Source: Galbula dea
Lineage: Eukaryota > Chordata > Aves > Piciformes > Galbulidae
Assembly: GCA_013399015.1 (NCBI GenBank)
Contig: VWZX01007020.1
Location: 3,658,109-3,722,108 of the forward strand
Direction of reading: 5' to 3'
Length of the DNA: 64,000 nt
A program made the translations under genes and the position numbers. Numbering within the stretch: the stretch's first letter is position 1; each line of letters begins with the position of its first letter. The notes under the pieces are model-generated. The model saw only the letters and a program-made list of their open reading frames with translations. It ran no database searches and was not told where the DNA came from. Positions 50,026 through 60,997 of this stretch are shown in pieces.

Positions 50026-50120
50026 AAATAAATTTTAAAATATTTTAAAATATTTTTAAAAATTTTTAAAAATATTTTAAAATATTTTTAAATATTTTTA
50101 AAAATTTTTAAAATAAATTT
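50026..50120. repeat. 95-bp block containing only A and T
   Basis: There is not one G or C in 95 bases. The block is built from alternating runs of T and A (TTTTAAAA, ATTTTTAAAAAT), so it is close to self-complementary. Such DNA unwinds easily and is typical of matrix-attachment or base-unpairing regions, but it may be simple low-complexity expansion. Confidence 0.9.
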
Positions 50121-53100
50121 CCTTATCATTGGCATGTATTGTACAGCAGGGTGAAGTGGCAGGAGAAATGCACACTTTGGAATGGCTTCAAGAAGGAGCA
50201 AAATACATCACTCATCAGCAGTAAGTGGATTCCCATAAACCCACATGAAACAACTTCCAAAACAAGTTCAGAAGAGATGAAAACACAACCACCAATACTT
50301 AGTACAACAAGCTAGAACTACATCAGAGACCAAAACCATAGCAAGAATATGAAGGAAAATATGAAATATAACTGTTACACTTAAAAAATGAATGGATGTA
50401 ACCATGAATGAAACAGAATTTGAACCAGGGGAAAAAAAAAAAAACAAACCAGTAACTCATCTTGTATACATCCAACAGTAGAGCCATGGTTTGTGCATTT
50501 GGTGCAATGATGCACCAAATCTTCATGCACCCAGTACAGGAGAAGCTGGCTGAAATGAACACCCGACATGGGAATGCAGGACAGGAGAATGCCACCTAGG
50601 TCGTGGTCACACCAAAGCATGTATGTTGTTCTCTGACAGAATAGTAGTCCACATACAAACCTGAAATTACTTAAACAGGTAAGTCAGTCACACATGAGAA
50701 TCTTTTATATAGGCTTTTTCTAAGTCTAAGGAGAATGATTTGTTAGATGCTGGGACACACTTATCCCTCCTTACTTTTGTCCTTCTTTTGTACAGTCAGC
50801 ATACACTGCTGGAGATAATGTGGTAGAAATCTATAACATTTAAATTCTTTACAACCTAAGGAAAATCTGATCATATTGTCTGCCTTCTGACAAAGGCCAC
50901 ATAATTTTATCTGGTAAGTACAGAATTAACATTTGAATTTATGGTTGAAGTAAACACATCTTCTAGCAAGATGTCTGTTTTCATTCCCTTCACTAGTTAA
51001 GTAGATTAAGGCGAAAAATGGAACATATGCTGTAGGAATATCTCACTGTGCATCCTTTATCAGTGTTGTGTATATGAGGGTGTGCTGTGTGTAAAATTCT
51101 GAACGCTTAGATCGAAGACATCATAAGTTTCTGTAAATCCCTGAAAGTCTGGTGAGCTTCCCATACAACTCCTTAGACCATTTTTTGGCTTTATTGGGAT
51201 TTCACATGCTTTTTTCTGTTTTGACAAAATATTTTATTTTAATAAGGTTTTGTTTGGGTCCTACTGACCCTCTCTTTCTTTGGAAGACTCCCACTAGTGA
51301 GTCTTGCAAGCATTGCAAACTAGATGAACAGCATCTTCCACCGTCACGTCTGCTCCATGGCACAAGCCATTGCAGGTGGATGATATGAAGCTTTGCCTTC
51401 TCCCATGCAGGAAGGAGGGTGCAGCTGGGTTGAAGGACAAAGTGGCAGAAACACCATTGGGTTGGAGGCAAAAGTTAGCAAGAAACAGAATGTGGAAATC
51501 TGCACTCTGCTGTCTTTAGATCAAGCAAGAAATTATCAGATTTGTTGGGTTTTTTATAATATACATATCAAAAAGGAAATACCAGAGACCTTGATGATTT
51601 GATTCTAGATTTCTTAATTAAATGCTTGGGAGAAAAAGAAGTTAAGCATGAGCAGATTTTTTTTTTAACCTTATTCTAATGAATAGTATCAATGAATAAA
51701 AAAAATAAATCAGGTGCTTGGAGTGGAAATTGTATTGAAGTACAGTTTAACAAGAGTACAAATGGCTGGAAACAGGCTCTTACAGTAGAATTATTAGGCA
51801 ACTTGTTGACAAGTTATAGGTCCTAATTTTTGTAATTTAGAAGTAGCTTCAGAAACATGCTTACCCTTTTCTGGCATTAAGTTTTTTCTTATTCTGTCTG
51901 ATTTCATTGTGGTGTTTTGACCTCCTAAGTACTTCTAAACTGTATTTCCTCCTCTGTAACCATTTTTTAGCCTTACTTAGTTCTTTTAAAGAATTCTCTG
52001 CCTTCCAGAAAGAGTCGATAACCAGCTATATATATGTAACACATAACATAAGTTAATTTTATTGATGCTTAGAGAATTGTCCTGTAAATCTCAATCCAAA
52101 TGGTTGTGCTTTTAGTTAAAAGTGAGGCTGGATCATTGCCTTATTTAATGGCTTTACTAGAGCAGTTTTCTCCTGCTTTCCCTATATTGTAAGGTCATTA
52201 ATGAATCATTATCTATTGCTAGTAATTGCTGATCTCTTGAGAATACTAGTTTAATTATATAGGAATCATAAGTGGAAGATAAAGTTACATATTCTACAAT
52301 GTAGGTAGTAGTACCTTGGTGTATTATGGCTTTAAAGAATCTGGTTGGGGGTTTTTTTGTAGATTTTAATTGCTAAGTGTGCCTGGTAAAATATGAATTA
52401 TTGTATTACTGCATGTGATAAAAGGTATACTATTGTGAGACTTGCAGACTCCAGGTGTAACAGATGTAAGGCAAGATTAACAGGACAGAACAATAATTAA
52501 ACCACAGACAGCCATCTCAAAAAAAAAATGGTTTGTCATGTCCAATACATTTATTAAGTATGTCTTCAATTCTCCACAAATATTTGTAAAAGCAATGAAA
52601 CATGTTAGTTTGAAAGACAGCTTTTCAATGTGGACACTTGAGGAATTAAGATCCCTTTTTATGAATATAAAAGCTGAGTGAAGTCCTGCCATATGGCAGT
52701 ATGGTTCATAGGCAATAGGGTCCTTGGTTTATTGATGCTATGAGCTAAATCCTGCCGAAGAAAATAAGAGATCAGTTAGTATATATGCATTTACAACATT
52801 ATGAACTGCTTACTCCCTTTAAGACAGGAAGGTTCAAAAAACTAATGGTTGCAAAATGAAGTCCAGTTGTTCTTCAGCAGTCTGCATCTGCGAAACGTCA
52901 TACTTCTGGGGCTGAGATTTAATTTTCACAGGAGAAAATATAAAAGCAGGAGAAAAAAAAATGACTTCTGCTTGAGCAGAATAAACCTGCATCTACAAAC
53001 GATTAACACTGCATAATGAAGTAGTAAAGAAGCAAAAGAGATTTCTAATAAAAGACTAATAACAAATCCCATTACACCATGGCATATTTTTTTTCCTTGA

Positions 53101-55043
53101 AGCGTAGAAGAGTTTTAGCAAGGCTTCTGAATGAGATTTGAGTAGTTGCAAGCTCAGATGATTCAAGCTTAGCTGAAATTTTGCATCTTAACAATTTGTG
53201 TAACTTGAAAGGTGTGGTTTTACAGGTGGGTGGGGGTTTTAATGCAGGTAGTAGGCTTCACACAGAGTTTGGGTAATGTTTGTGTCACCACAGGATAGTA
53301 GTCTCCTGTAGGCTAGGCACTGTAGGGAAGTGTGCCTCTATACGGTAAAATCCCTTAGATAGAAAAGAGGTGGTATTAAATGCACTAGCTAAGCCTTTTG
53401 TGTTGTCCGTTCTTCTGACTTCTCTTTTCAAGGCCTGAAAATAAGTCTTGATAGGAAAGGAATTCGATCAGAGAGGGAAGTGCACAGTTTGTGTTTTGTC
53501 ATGGCCAATATTGTGACTTTTATTATTACTACACTAACATAAAATATTACAAGACTGTAGAACAGAAATGTTTGTTATAAGGATGTGATGTTGCTGTCTT
53601 TTGAAATTATGTTTTTTACTTTTAAAGGGGAATGTGTCTTGCAAGGCAAAAAATTCTGGGTGGTGATCTCTAAATCTGTAGCATGCTTATTCTCGTGGAT
53701 TATACATATAGCTCAGGTGGCAGGGGGAATAAAGCTTTACTGAACAAAACCTTGACTCACAAAACAGTCCCTTTGATTTCCTATTATAAGTGAAAGTCTT
53801 TAAGTGTAGATTGTTGCTGTCTTAAAAGCTTGTGATTGACTGATATGTTAGAATTTATTGTCTAGAAATGAACTTTTATTATTGGAATCAGGAAAAAAAA
53901 CAGATGCCTTAAAACAACAAGTTCTGGGACAAAAGTGGTTAAACATGAATTCTTACAAGTGAAACTAATCTCAATGAAATTTCTAGTTGCTTTTTTAGAA
54001 ATTTTTGTGAGTTTTAAAGAATGACTTAATTTGCTTAGCAGAAATTTGCAATCAATCTTTTCTTGCCACTGAATAAACAGATTCCACATGCATAGTAATT
54101 TGCATATCCCAGCTAAAAATGTAATTCATTTTTAAGTCCATTTCATAATAACTGTTTCAGGATTAATGTTACTAACTGTTGTTTAGCTCTTTCAAATGTA
54201 ACCTTAGATAATACCACCTTAAAAAGGTACAAAGTTATCAGGTCTCTTCTGGAGTGGGAAAGGGAAGTGCCTTTTTTGAGGTCAGCAAATAAGTCAGTGT
54301 AAGAGCCAGAACTGGAAATGAGAAATCTTGAGAAATATTTTTCTTCTACTGCATCTCAAGCTTCCAGCCTCAAGCAAATACTGCATTTAATAAGACAGAT
54401 TTTCACATTTTGCTAGGTATGAAAACAGGACAGATATAAAGAGGAGTTAATGGTATAGTCTACGTGCAGATTATCACTAAATCTGGTAAAGATTTAAATT
54501 AGATTTAATCAAAATAGCATCCATAGCGTATCTGCATGGAGCTGCAAATATTGTCATGAGTAACAGGGAGGAAGCCTCTTCAATGTAAGTGTGACCCAGT
54601 CCATTTCACTGCTGTTTGGCATCTGCCTCTGAAATGGCTTTCACTTGACTAGGCTTTTTAGGGCTTCTCATAAACCACTGGCTTCACCCTCCTGTTTTTG
54701 CTGTTTCCAGGCTATCTTTGCATAATGTTTTCTCCCTTTCATCTTAGATCACTATCACATTAAATGCTCAAAAATGTGCTGTATAGGATTTATATGTTTT
54801 GTCCTTTAGGTTCACCCACATAATAATATTAGTCAGTCAAGCTTCTGCAGTCTGTAATGTATCACTTCTTTAATGTAAATGCAGTAACATTTCCACAAAT
54901 GCAGTAAGTGAAGTGGTTGTCACAGATCTTCACGCTTTGCAAAATTTTCGGGTAAAATGTTTTGGACTGTAGTTGATCCTGACTTTACCACACTTGGCAA
55001 AACAGAGAAATACAAATCACATCTTTTCCTTTTTTGTTTTCAG

Positions 55044-55186
55044 GCGATGGATAAGGCTCCTGTTTGGACGTGAATTCCCACTTCAGGACCTCCTGGTTAT
55101 CTGGGATGCCCTATTTGCTGACAGTATCACTCTGAATTTAGTTGACTACATTTTTGTAGCCATGTTACTATATATTAGAGATGCCT
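55044..55186 (+). CDS. TBC1D5: TBC1D5 exon (window exon 8), conserved TBC C-terminal motif
   Basis: The exon has 143 nt: G completing Leu332, then 47 codons (about 333-379), then T of Leu380. Donor is GTAAGT at 55187. It encodes RWIRLLFGREFPLQDLLVIW, then DALFADS, then the hydrophobic helix LVDYIFVAMLLYIRDA. W-x-x-LLFGREFPL followed by a WD pair is the signature of the last helices of the TBC fold, so this exon closes the Rab-GAP domain. Compared with the human protein as remembered, the short loop after FAD differs (SITLN here) while both flanks are unchanged. A 37-kb intron lies directly upstream. Confidence 0.97.
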
Positions 55187-58100
55187 GTAAGTATCAACTG
55201 TCTTATGATCTTTTAAAAAGAATGCAAACTTATTTTTCAAAGCAAAAGAGGACTTAAATGCAAAATTTCTTTGTGACTTTTTTGACATACTGAAAATCAT
55301 TCCAAATGCTAGGAGAGGAGCCATTTATTGTAAAATGCAGTCTGCTGTATTTATGAAACAAATTGTGTCTTGGAGTTAAATGCAGGTTTGTTTTCTGAGT
55401 AGTTCTGTGATTTTATATGGAGTTGCAGATTTTATGTGCAGTAATACAGGTATGTATAGAGCTCCACCTTCTGACCAACCTGATAAATTCAGTAAAGCCT
55501 CCTTTGACACTGGAAATATTTTTATGCTGTTCTGCTGTAAGAAATGTGAAAATGCACAAGACAATGACTCATAATTTTTGAAGATATATATTAAAGGTAA
55601 TCACAGAGATGAGTAACAATTACAAAACATGTTTTCTCTTTGCAAGAATGACATCTTTAAAAATTATCATTTCATTGTATTTTATTTTAGTATGCCTGAA
55701 ATATGTGCAAAGGTGAACTCTTATTGGTTAGTGATGGCAAATAAATACATTAAGTTGGGACAAACAAGAAATCAGAGAAGTGTTGTTAGCTTATATAATT
55801 CTGAATGAGAGGAGGAAGATACATAATGATTGAGACACTTATTTCTGTCCCTTCAGATATTGAAGAAGTTCTGTGTACAACCTTGCTGTAACAAAGTACA
55901 TGTTTTGCAGCAAGATGCATGTCTGTCATTAAATATATAAATTCTGTAGCATGCTGTTCAGAGTTAATTATATACAATCTGTAAGCTTTAGGTTATAACA
56001 AGGTCACGTATTTGACACTATTTTATATTCTAGGACATATGAAGTTTTCAACATCTGTGGCTCCTATTTTTGGGGCAATCTTGAAAATATAGCGTGCATG
56101 TACTTTACACGTACTGTCATTCCGCTGCCTGCCTTCATTTTTATTAAACTTGCAGCATATAGAGCTACCTTACATTCTTCTCAAACAAGTGGACTTTTAA
56201 TTCAGTTTAGAGGTTTCAAAATTAATGCTAGTGTTTCAGGATGACCCGACGCCAGGTTGTCATGTGCTGCAATCTAAATCTGGCTTGTGTATAAAGATAC
56301 ACAAGTAAACTTAAGTAATCTTAAAATTTTTAGTATAGATACGTAGGGCAGATACACATAAAAACTGTTTCATAACATCAGGTTTTTATTTTGTGTCATG
56401 GAATCCCTTTAAGAAAAGCCTTTAGAACTGTGTTTGTAAGCACACTTTCTTTTTTTGGGGAGGGAAGGTTGTTCTGGGTTTGTTTTCTTTTGCTTTATGG
56501 TGCTTATATACAAGTATCAGTATGAAGTAACTAAGAGTGTGAGCTAAAAATGTCTTCCAGGTGTCAGGTTGAAATCAGTCTCCCTCTTTTCTCTGAAATC
56601 CCCAGGTTTAGAAAATAGAGTAGTAAATAGGTTTAAAGTAGAGTGCACTTGCCCAAATGAGATGCAAAGTCATCTCATCAGGACAGTTAATACTTCATAC
56701 ATAACATATACTGCTTCTGTAATAATTTTTTTTTTTTGCTTCGTAGGTGGACCTAGTTAGTTACTCTAATCATAATAGAATAGTGAGACAAAATACTCAG
56801 TCATAAATACTGTAAAGTTGACTCTAGTTTCAAAGTCAAGCCTAAACTATATCGATTTCCACAGTCCTCTATTTGATAAAGCTCTTCATATAGATCTATA
56901 ATGGAAAAGTTTTCCATTTTTCCATATTTTTTTCTTGCTGGCAATACTTTAGTTTTGAATGGAGTTCAAAGTTTTCTTGTAATATTTTTAAAAACATTTC
57001 CAAATAAAATAAGTTTCTAGAAGCTTTTCTTTATTTGGTGAAAGAAAATGTTAGTTCAAAACATCCAGTGATGATAATCATCTGTAAATAAACCATCTGG
57101 AAATTTTCAGTTTAAAAACTTTAAAACAATAGGAATAATAATAGAGCTCCTAAGATTCTATATTATAAAAATGTCAGACATAAACACCAATAATAATATG
57201 TTACTGAAACCATTTAAAGTTTAAAAATTGTTCAGATTCTTTTATACCAACACTTTTGGGGATGAAGAAATGTTGCTGGTTTGGGAACTGATGGATTTTT
57301 TTTTTCCTGTGCTTTATTATGATGTTCTCAAAGACATGATTTTAAGAAAGTATTATTTCAGCTGTCTTTTTTCATTTTACTTTTATTTTAGGTTTTAAAT
57401 CCTTATTCAACAAAATATATTATTTAAAGAGATGGGAGTATTTAAATTATTAGAATATTGTTTATACCTTTTAGAGATTACAGATACATGATCACGTACA
57501 CAGCCATTCTGTAAACTGCTCTTTTCAGTTTTAAAACTTTATGTAATCAGAGCTTTTTCCATGGAGTGATAAACCACACAAGGCAAGTGTAGGGTTGTGT
57601 ACTAAAGTATCTGTGAACTTTAAAATACCATTTTCTTTGTTTCTTTTGAAAGATTCATGCAAAATAACCTTTTAAACTTTTAAAGCCAAATCAGAAGCAT
57701 GAATATGTTACTTCTTTTTCACCATTCTGGATGTATATGCAGTTATTGATGAAGTCAGAATGAAGGGGAGGGTGCAGTGCAAAAATATTTTATATACTCC
57801 CCTTCCTTTAAAGAAGGAAAAAAATGAACAAACCTGGAAGACTTATGTGTATTTTGCTTAGTAAGCTGACATCATTATTGCACTGGGAGTTAATTTTGAA
57901 TTGTCAGTGTTAAAATAAGTATATTTTTTTGCTGTTCCCACTGGAAGACTAGCTATGGCTATTATTAGGATACGTTTTGTTCTTATCTAAAAGCACTCTG
58001 AATATTTTGAGGGATATAAGGAACCATGACCTTTTCTTAGGGGAGCTGATTTGTTATTTTTGTTATAGGGCAAGATGTTCATATTTTCTCTGTTTACCTC

Positions 58101-58831
58101 AATTAAGGGACTACTGAAGAGAACATAGCGATGCGTAAAGCAGCAGGGGGAAACTCTTCCTGGGTTAGGAAGTCATCTGGATATAGGGATGGTGGCTTTA
58201 AACATTAAACTGTAGAAATGACATATAGCAGAAAATTAAGACTTTGTTGAGGACAGATACAGTTAGCTTACATGTTTTCCACCACTGCTTTCATCCAGGA
58301 ATGGTTATTGGACCAATAGAGGAAAGTCAGTATCATCTAAAGCAGAAGGGAGAAAGCAATTTGATATTCCTCTGGGTACTGCATTACAAATACTAATCAA
58401 AAGGCGGTAAGATTGCCTTCTCTATGTAGAGGAGCCTCTCTACTCCTTTCCCTAGAAATAGCAGTATCATTTTTGGTTGGAGAAGTTCACAATAAAAGTT
58501 GGATCCAGACATGGCTCTTGCCAAGCCAGTTACTGAAGGAAAAACACAGGTGCGAAAGCGGTGAGCTTACTACAAGGCAGCTGGCCACAGTGTAGGATGT
58601 TTCACCGTTGAATTTCAGCACCATCCAGCTGCTCCTGAGACGGGACAAATTTGTATTGCACAGAATCTGCTTCTAGAAACTTCATCCTACAACTGATTCT
58701 TAGAAATAATTATAACTCCAATATGCATTGTCAGAGAAGGAGTATTTGTTTTGTTTTACTGCTATTATCTCTATCAGTAAGAGAACTGCCACTCTGTTGG
58801 ATAATATTATATATTTTGTTCTGAAGAGACA

Positions 58832-59012
58832 AGAATCACAGAACTGTTTGGTTTGGAAGGGACCTTCAGGGATCATCTTGTTCCAACACCCTGTCATGGG
58901 CAGGGACATCTTTCACTACATCAGGTGGATCAAAACCTCATCCAACCTGACCTTGAACACTTGCAGGGATGGGATATCCACAGCTTCTTCGGGCAACATG
59001 TTCCTGTGGTTG
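58832..59012 (-). repeat. CR1 LINE 3' fragment
   Basis: The + strand reads AGAATCACAGAACTGTTTGG, then TTTGGAAGGGACCTTCAGGG, CAGGGACATCTTTCACTA and TTGCAGGGATGGGATATCCA. It is the complement of a CR1 3' region of another subfamily from the 49.6-kb copy. It is 5'-truncated near 59012. Confidence 0.92.
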
Positions 59013-60337
59013 AAAATACAATTTTTTTGTCAGAGGTTAAGACTGTACCATTAAAATAAGTCAGCCTTTTTAATATTTGCTTTTGTCTGTATCTGTGAAA
59101 CATCAAAGAACTCTTCAAGGAAATATAAAGAAAGGTTTATTTTAATCCATTTTATATTTCAGAATAGAACACATACTGATCTGTTGAGAAAAGAAATGTG
59201 TTCATCTTACTGCCTATTGTTTATAAAAGTATTTAGAATTTACTGTCAATTTTTAGTATTTTTATTTGCTTTGGCAAAAAAGCATCATGGTCATAACTGC
59301 AGTACAGGAGTATCTTAAATTTAATTTACATATAAGAGTTTGATTGGGTATGTACTATGTGGTGCTCATATTATACTCCTCTGAAAGAACTCCGACGGAG
59401 ACCATTATATTGTTTTCATTATGCCAGCTTTGTGTCTTCAAGAAGAAAAAACAGGTACCTGAGTATGAACAAGGAAAACAAAGGGTAGGAAAAATAACAG
59501 GCAGAACAGATAAAGAGTGAGTAGGATAAGTGAGTGCTTTACAAATGAAAGCAGATGTATGAAATTACAAGCTGTCGGATCAGCAACGGAAATGAAGATG
59601 ATAAAGTGGTTCCCTACACAGATTATAATTATTCATTTTGCCCAGTCCTGCATCTTTTCCCCATAATCCTCTAGTTCAGGGAAGAAAGGTACAGGAGGAT
59701 ATAAGGCTTATTCACATGAAAGAAAAGAAAGTAAAACATTTAAATCATTCTGTCTTTTATTTTGCCTTTTATTGATTCAAAATAATTTTGTATTTGAAAT
59801 GATCATTCCTGGTGTAGAGGTCTGATTACATAAAGTATTTGGTACTGTAGCTAAAGTTCTCAGAATGGTAAAGTTTGTTTAAAATTTATTTACAATTAAC
59901 ATTGTTGGAAGATGTCTTTTATGTTGCAGAGTGCAAGCATCATTAACAGGCATTGCTTTGACAGCTGTGGCAGATGGATTGCCTGGATTTAGATGGTGCA
60001 AAAGAAATGAAGTAGTTTACATAGACCTGCTTGAAAAGATGTCTTTAATAATTTCACTCATAATTAGATTGATTTGGGGGGGAACCAAACAAAAAAAAGA
60101 CAACAATGACAAGCAAATATCCATACCTGCATAGATCCAGAAAAAAATCAAGCATAATTATAAAAAAATGTAAACTTCAACAAAGACTGCTGAAAATTTT
60201 CTAAATAAAAAATACTAATAAAGTTAGTGGTATATTATATTTTTAAGTACCTATGAAATTAAAATCTAGCCTTCTTCCTGAACATTTCATGAATAGTTTC
60301 TGGTTTATCAGAAAACAAGTTGTTGTTGACATCATTT

Positions 60338-60388
60338 TATGTATGTATATATATATATGTGTGTGGGTATGTGTGTGTATACATACAT
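60338..60388. repeat. TA/TG microsatellite
   Basis: Impure alternating TATG, TA and TG dinucleotides occupy about 50 bp, ending ATACATACATA. It is probably polymorphic in length. Confidence 0.9.
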
Positions 60389-60890
60389 AACAACATGAAA
60401 GATATTTCAGCAAAGAATTGGCAGGGTGGGGGAAGGTTATCATAAAAGCAGGACTGAAGGTAAAATTTATCTTATAAATTATCATTCTTAAGCATCTACA
60501 GATGAGTGTCTGAAAAGTCAGTGTCTGTTTCAGAGTATAGGTCTAGTTCTTCAAGCTCCACTATCTGTGTTGCACTGACCTCCATTTGACTCACACAGGC
60601 TTTGGGTGCAGAGGTACAGATATCTAGATTTAAGCATCTAAATCTGGAGCTAACATAAATGTCTATGACATAAAGTCAGTGGTAGGTTTAGCATTGTACT
60701 TAATGATAGTGGACCAGGTATAGTCATGGGGCTTGATTATGCAGTATCTTCTTTTACTGTGAGCACTAGCTGAGTGCTAAGACTTAATGTGTGCAAAGAC
60801 TGCTGAATCTTAACTGTGATGAATCTACTGGAAAAGGTACTGGGTTTGGAATATCAAAATAACATAGTAATTTTTTTTTTTCCATTGTAG

Positions 60891-60997
60891 TGATTTCAAG
60901 TAATTATCAGACCTGTTTGGGACTTCTGATGCATTATCCACCTATTGGAGATGTTCACTCCCTTATCCTAAGAGCACTTTTTCTCCGAGATCCAAAG
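60891..60997 (+). CDS. TBC1D5: TBC1D5 exon (window exon 9), just after the TBC domain
   Basis: The exon has 107 nt: TG completing Leu380, then 35 codons (about 381-415), ending on AAG before donor GTGAGA. It encodes ISSNYQTCLGLLMHYPPIGD and then VHSLILRALFLRDPK, the helical segment at the C-terminal edge of the TBC fold. The next exon, beginning with the Arg-Asn-Pro-Arg-Pro region, is not in the window. Differences from human as remembered are conservative (Phe to Pro in HYPPIGD is the largest). The frame joins perfectly to the previous exon. Confidence 0.97.

Larger units (their letters stand above)
44826..55043 (+). other. TBC1D5: 37-kb TBC1D5 intron, last part with 3' splice site
   Basis: This part holds CR1 copies (45165-45345 and 49165-49912), the strongest candidate regulatory stretch (about 45980-46620) and the A/T-only block (50026-50120). 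It ends at acceptor TTTTGTTTTCAG before 55044. The rest is AT-rich DNA in which I see no gene. Confidence 0.72.
55187..60890 (+). other. TBC1D5: TBC1D5 intron
   Basis: The intron is 5.7 kb with donor GTAAGT. Its acceptor, TTCCATTGTAG, is preceded by a long T tract. It contains a minus-strand CR1 fragment (58832-59012) and a TA/TG simple repeat (60338-60388). An acceptor-like GTTGCAG at 59929 precedes a 67-codon frame, but splicing there would create an immediate stop. The rest is AT-rich unique sequence. Confidence 0.75.
142..60997 (+). other. TBC1D5: TBC1D5 gene, internal part (nine coding exons and their introns)
   Basis: This is the span of the only gene supported in the window. Nine exons joined in order give 876 nt, which is 292 codons with no stop, and the split codons match at every junction. 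The protein matches TBC1D5 from about residue 124 to 415 (human numbering, assuming equal lengths; the anchor is the arginine of the IxxDxxR motif, R169 in human). TBC1D5 is a GTPase-activating protein for RAB7A that is recruited to endosomes by the retromer subunits VPS29 and VPS35 and also takes part in autophagy. The first exons lie upstream and the exons for the C-terminal tail lie downstream. All introns are GT-AG except the one starting at 13034, which is GC-AG. Identity is from recognition of the protein; I ran no alignment. Confidence 0.97.

Noticed and set aside
59930..60134. Possible extra exon after GTTGCAG at 59929
   Set aside because: Joining to exon 8 would read T-AG, an immediate stop, and I see no good donor downstream. 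At most it would be a poison exon.
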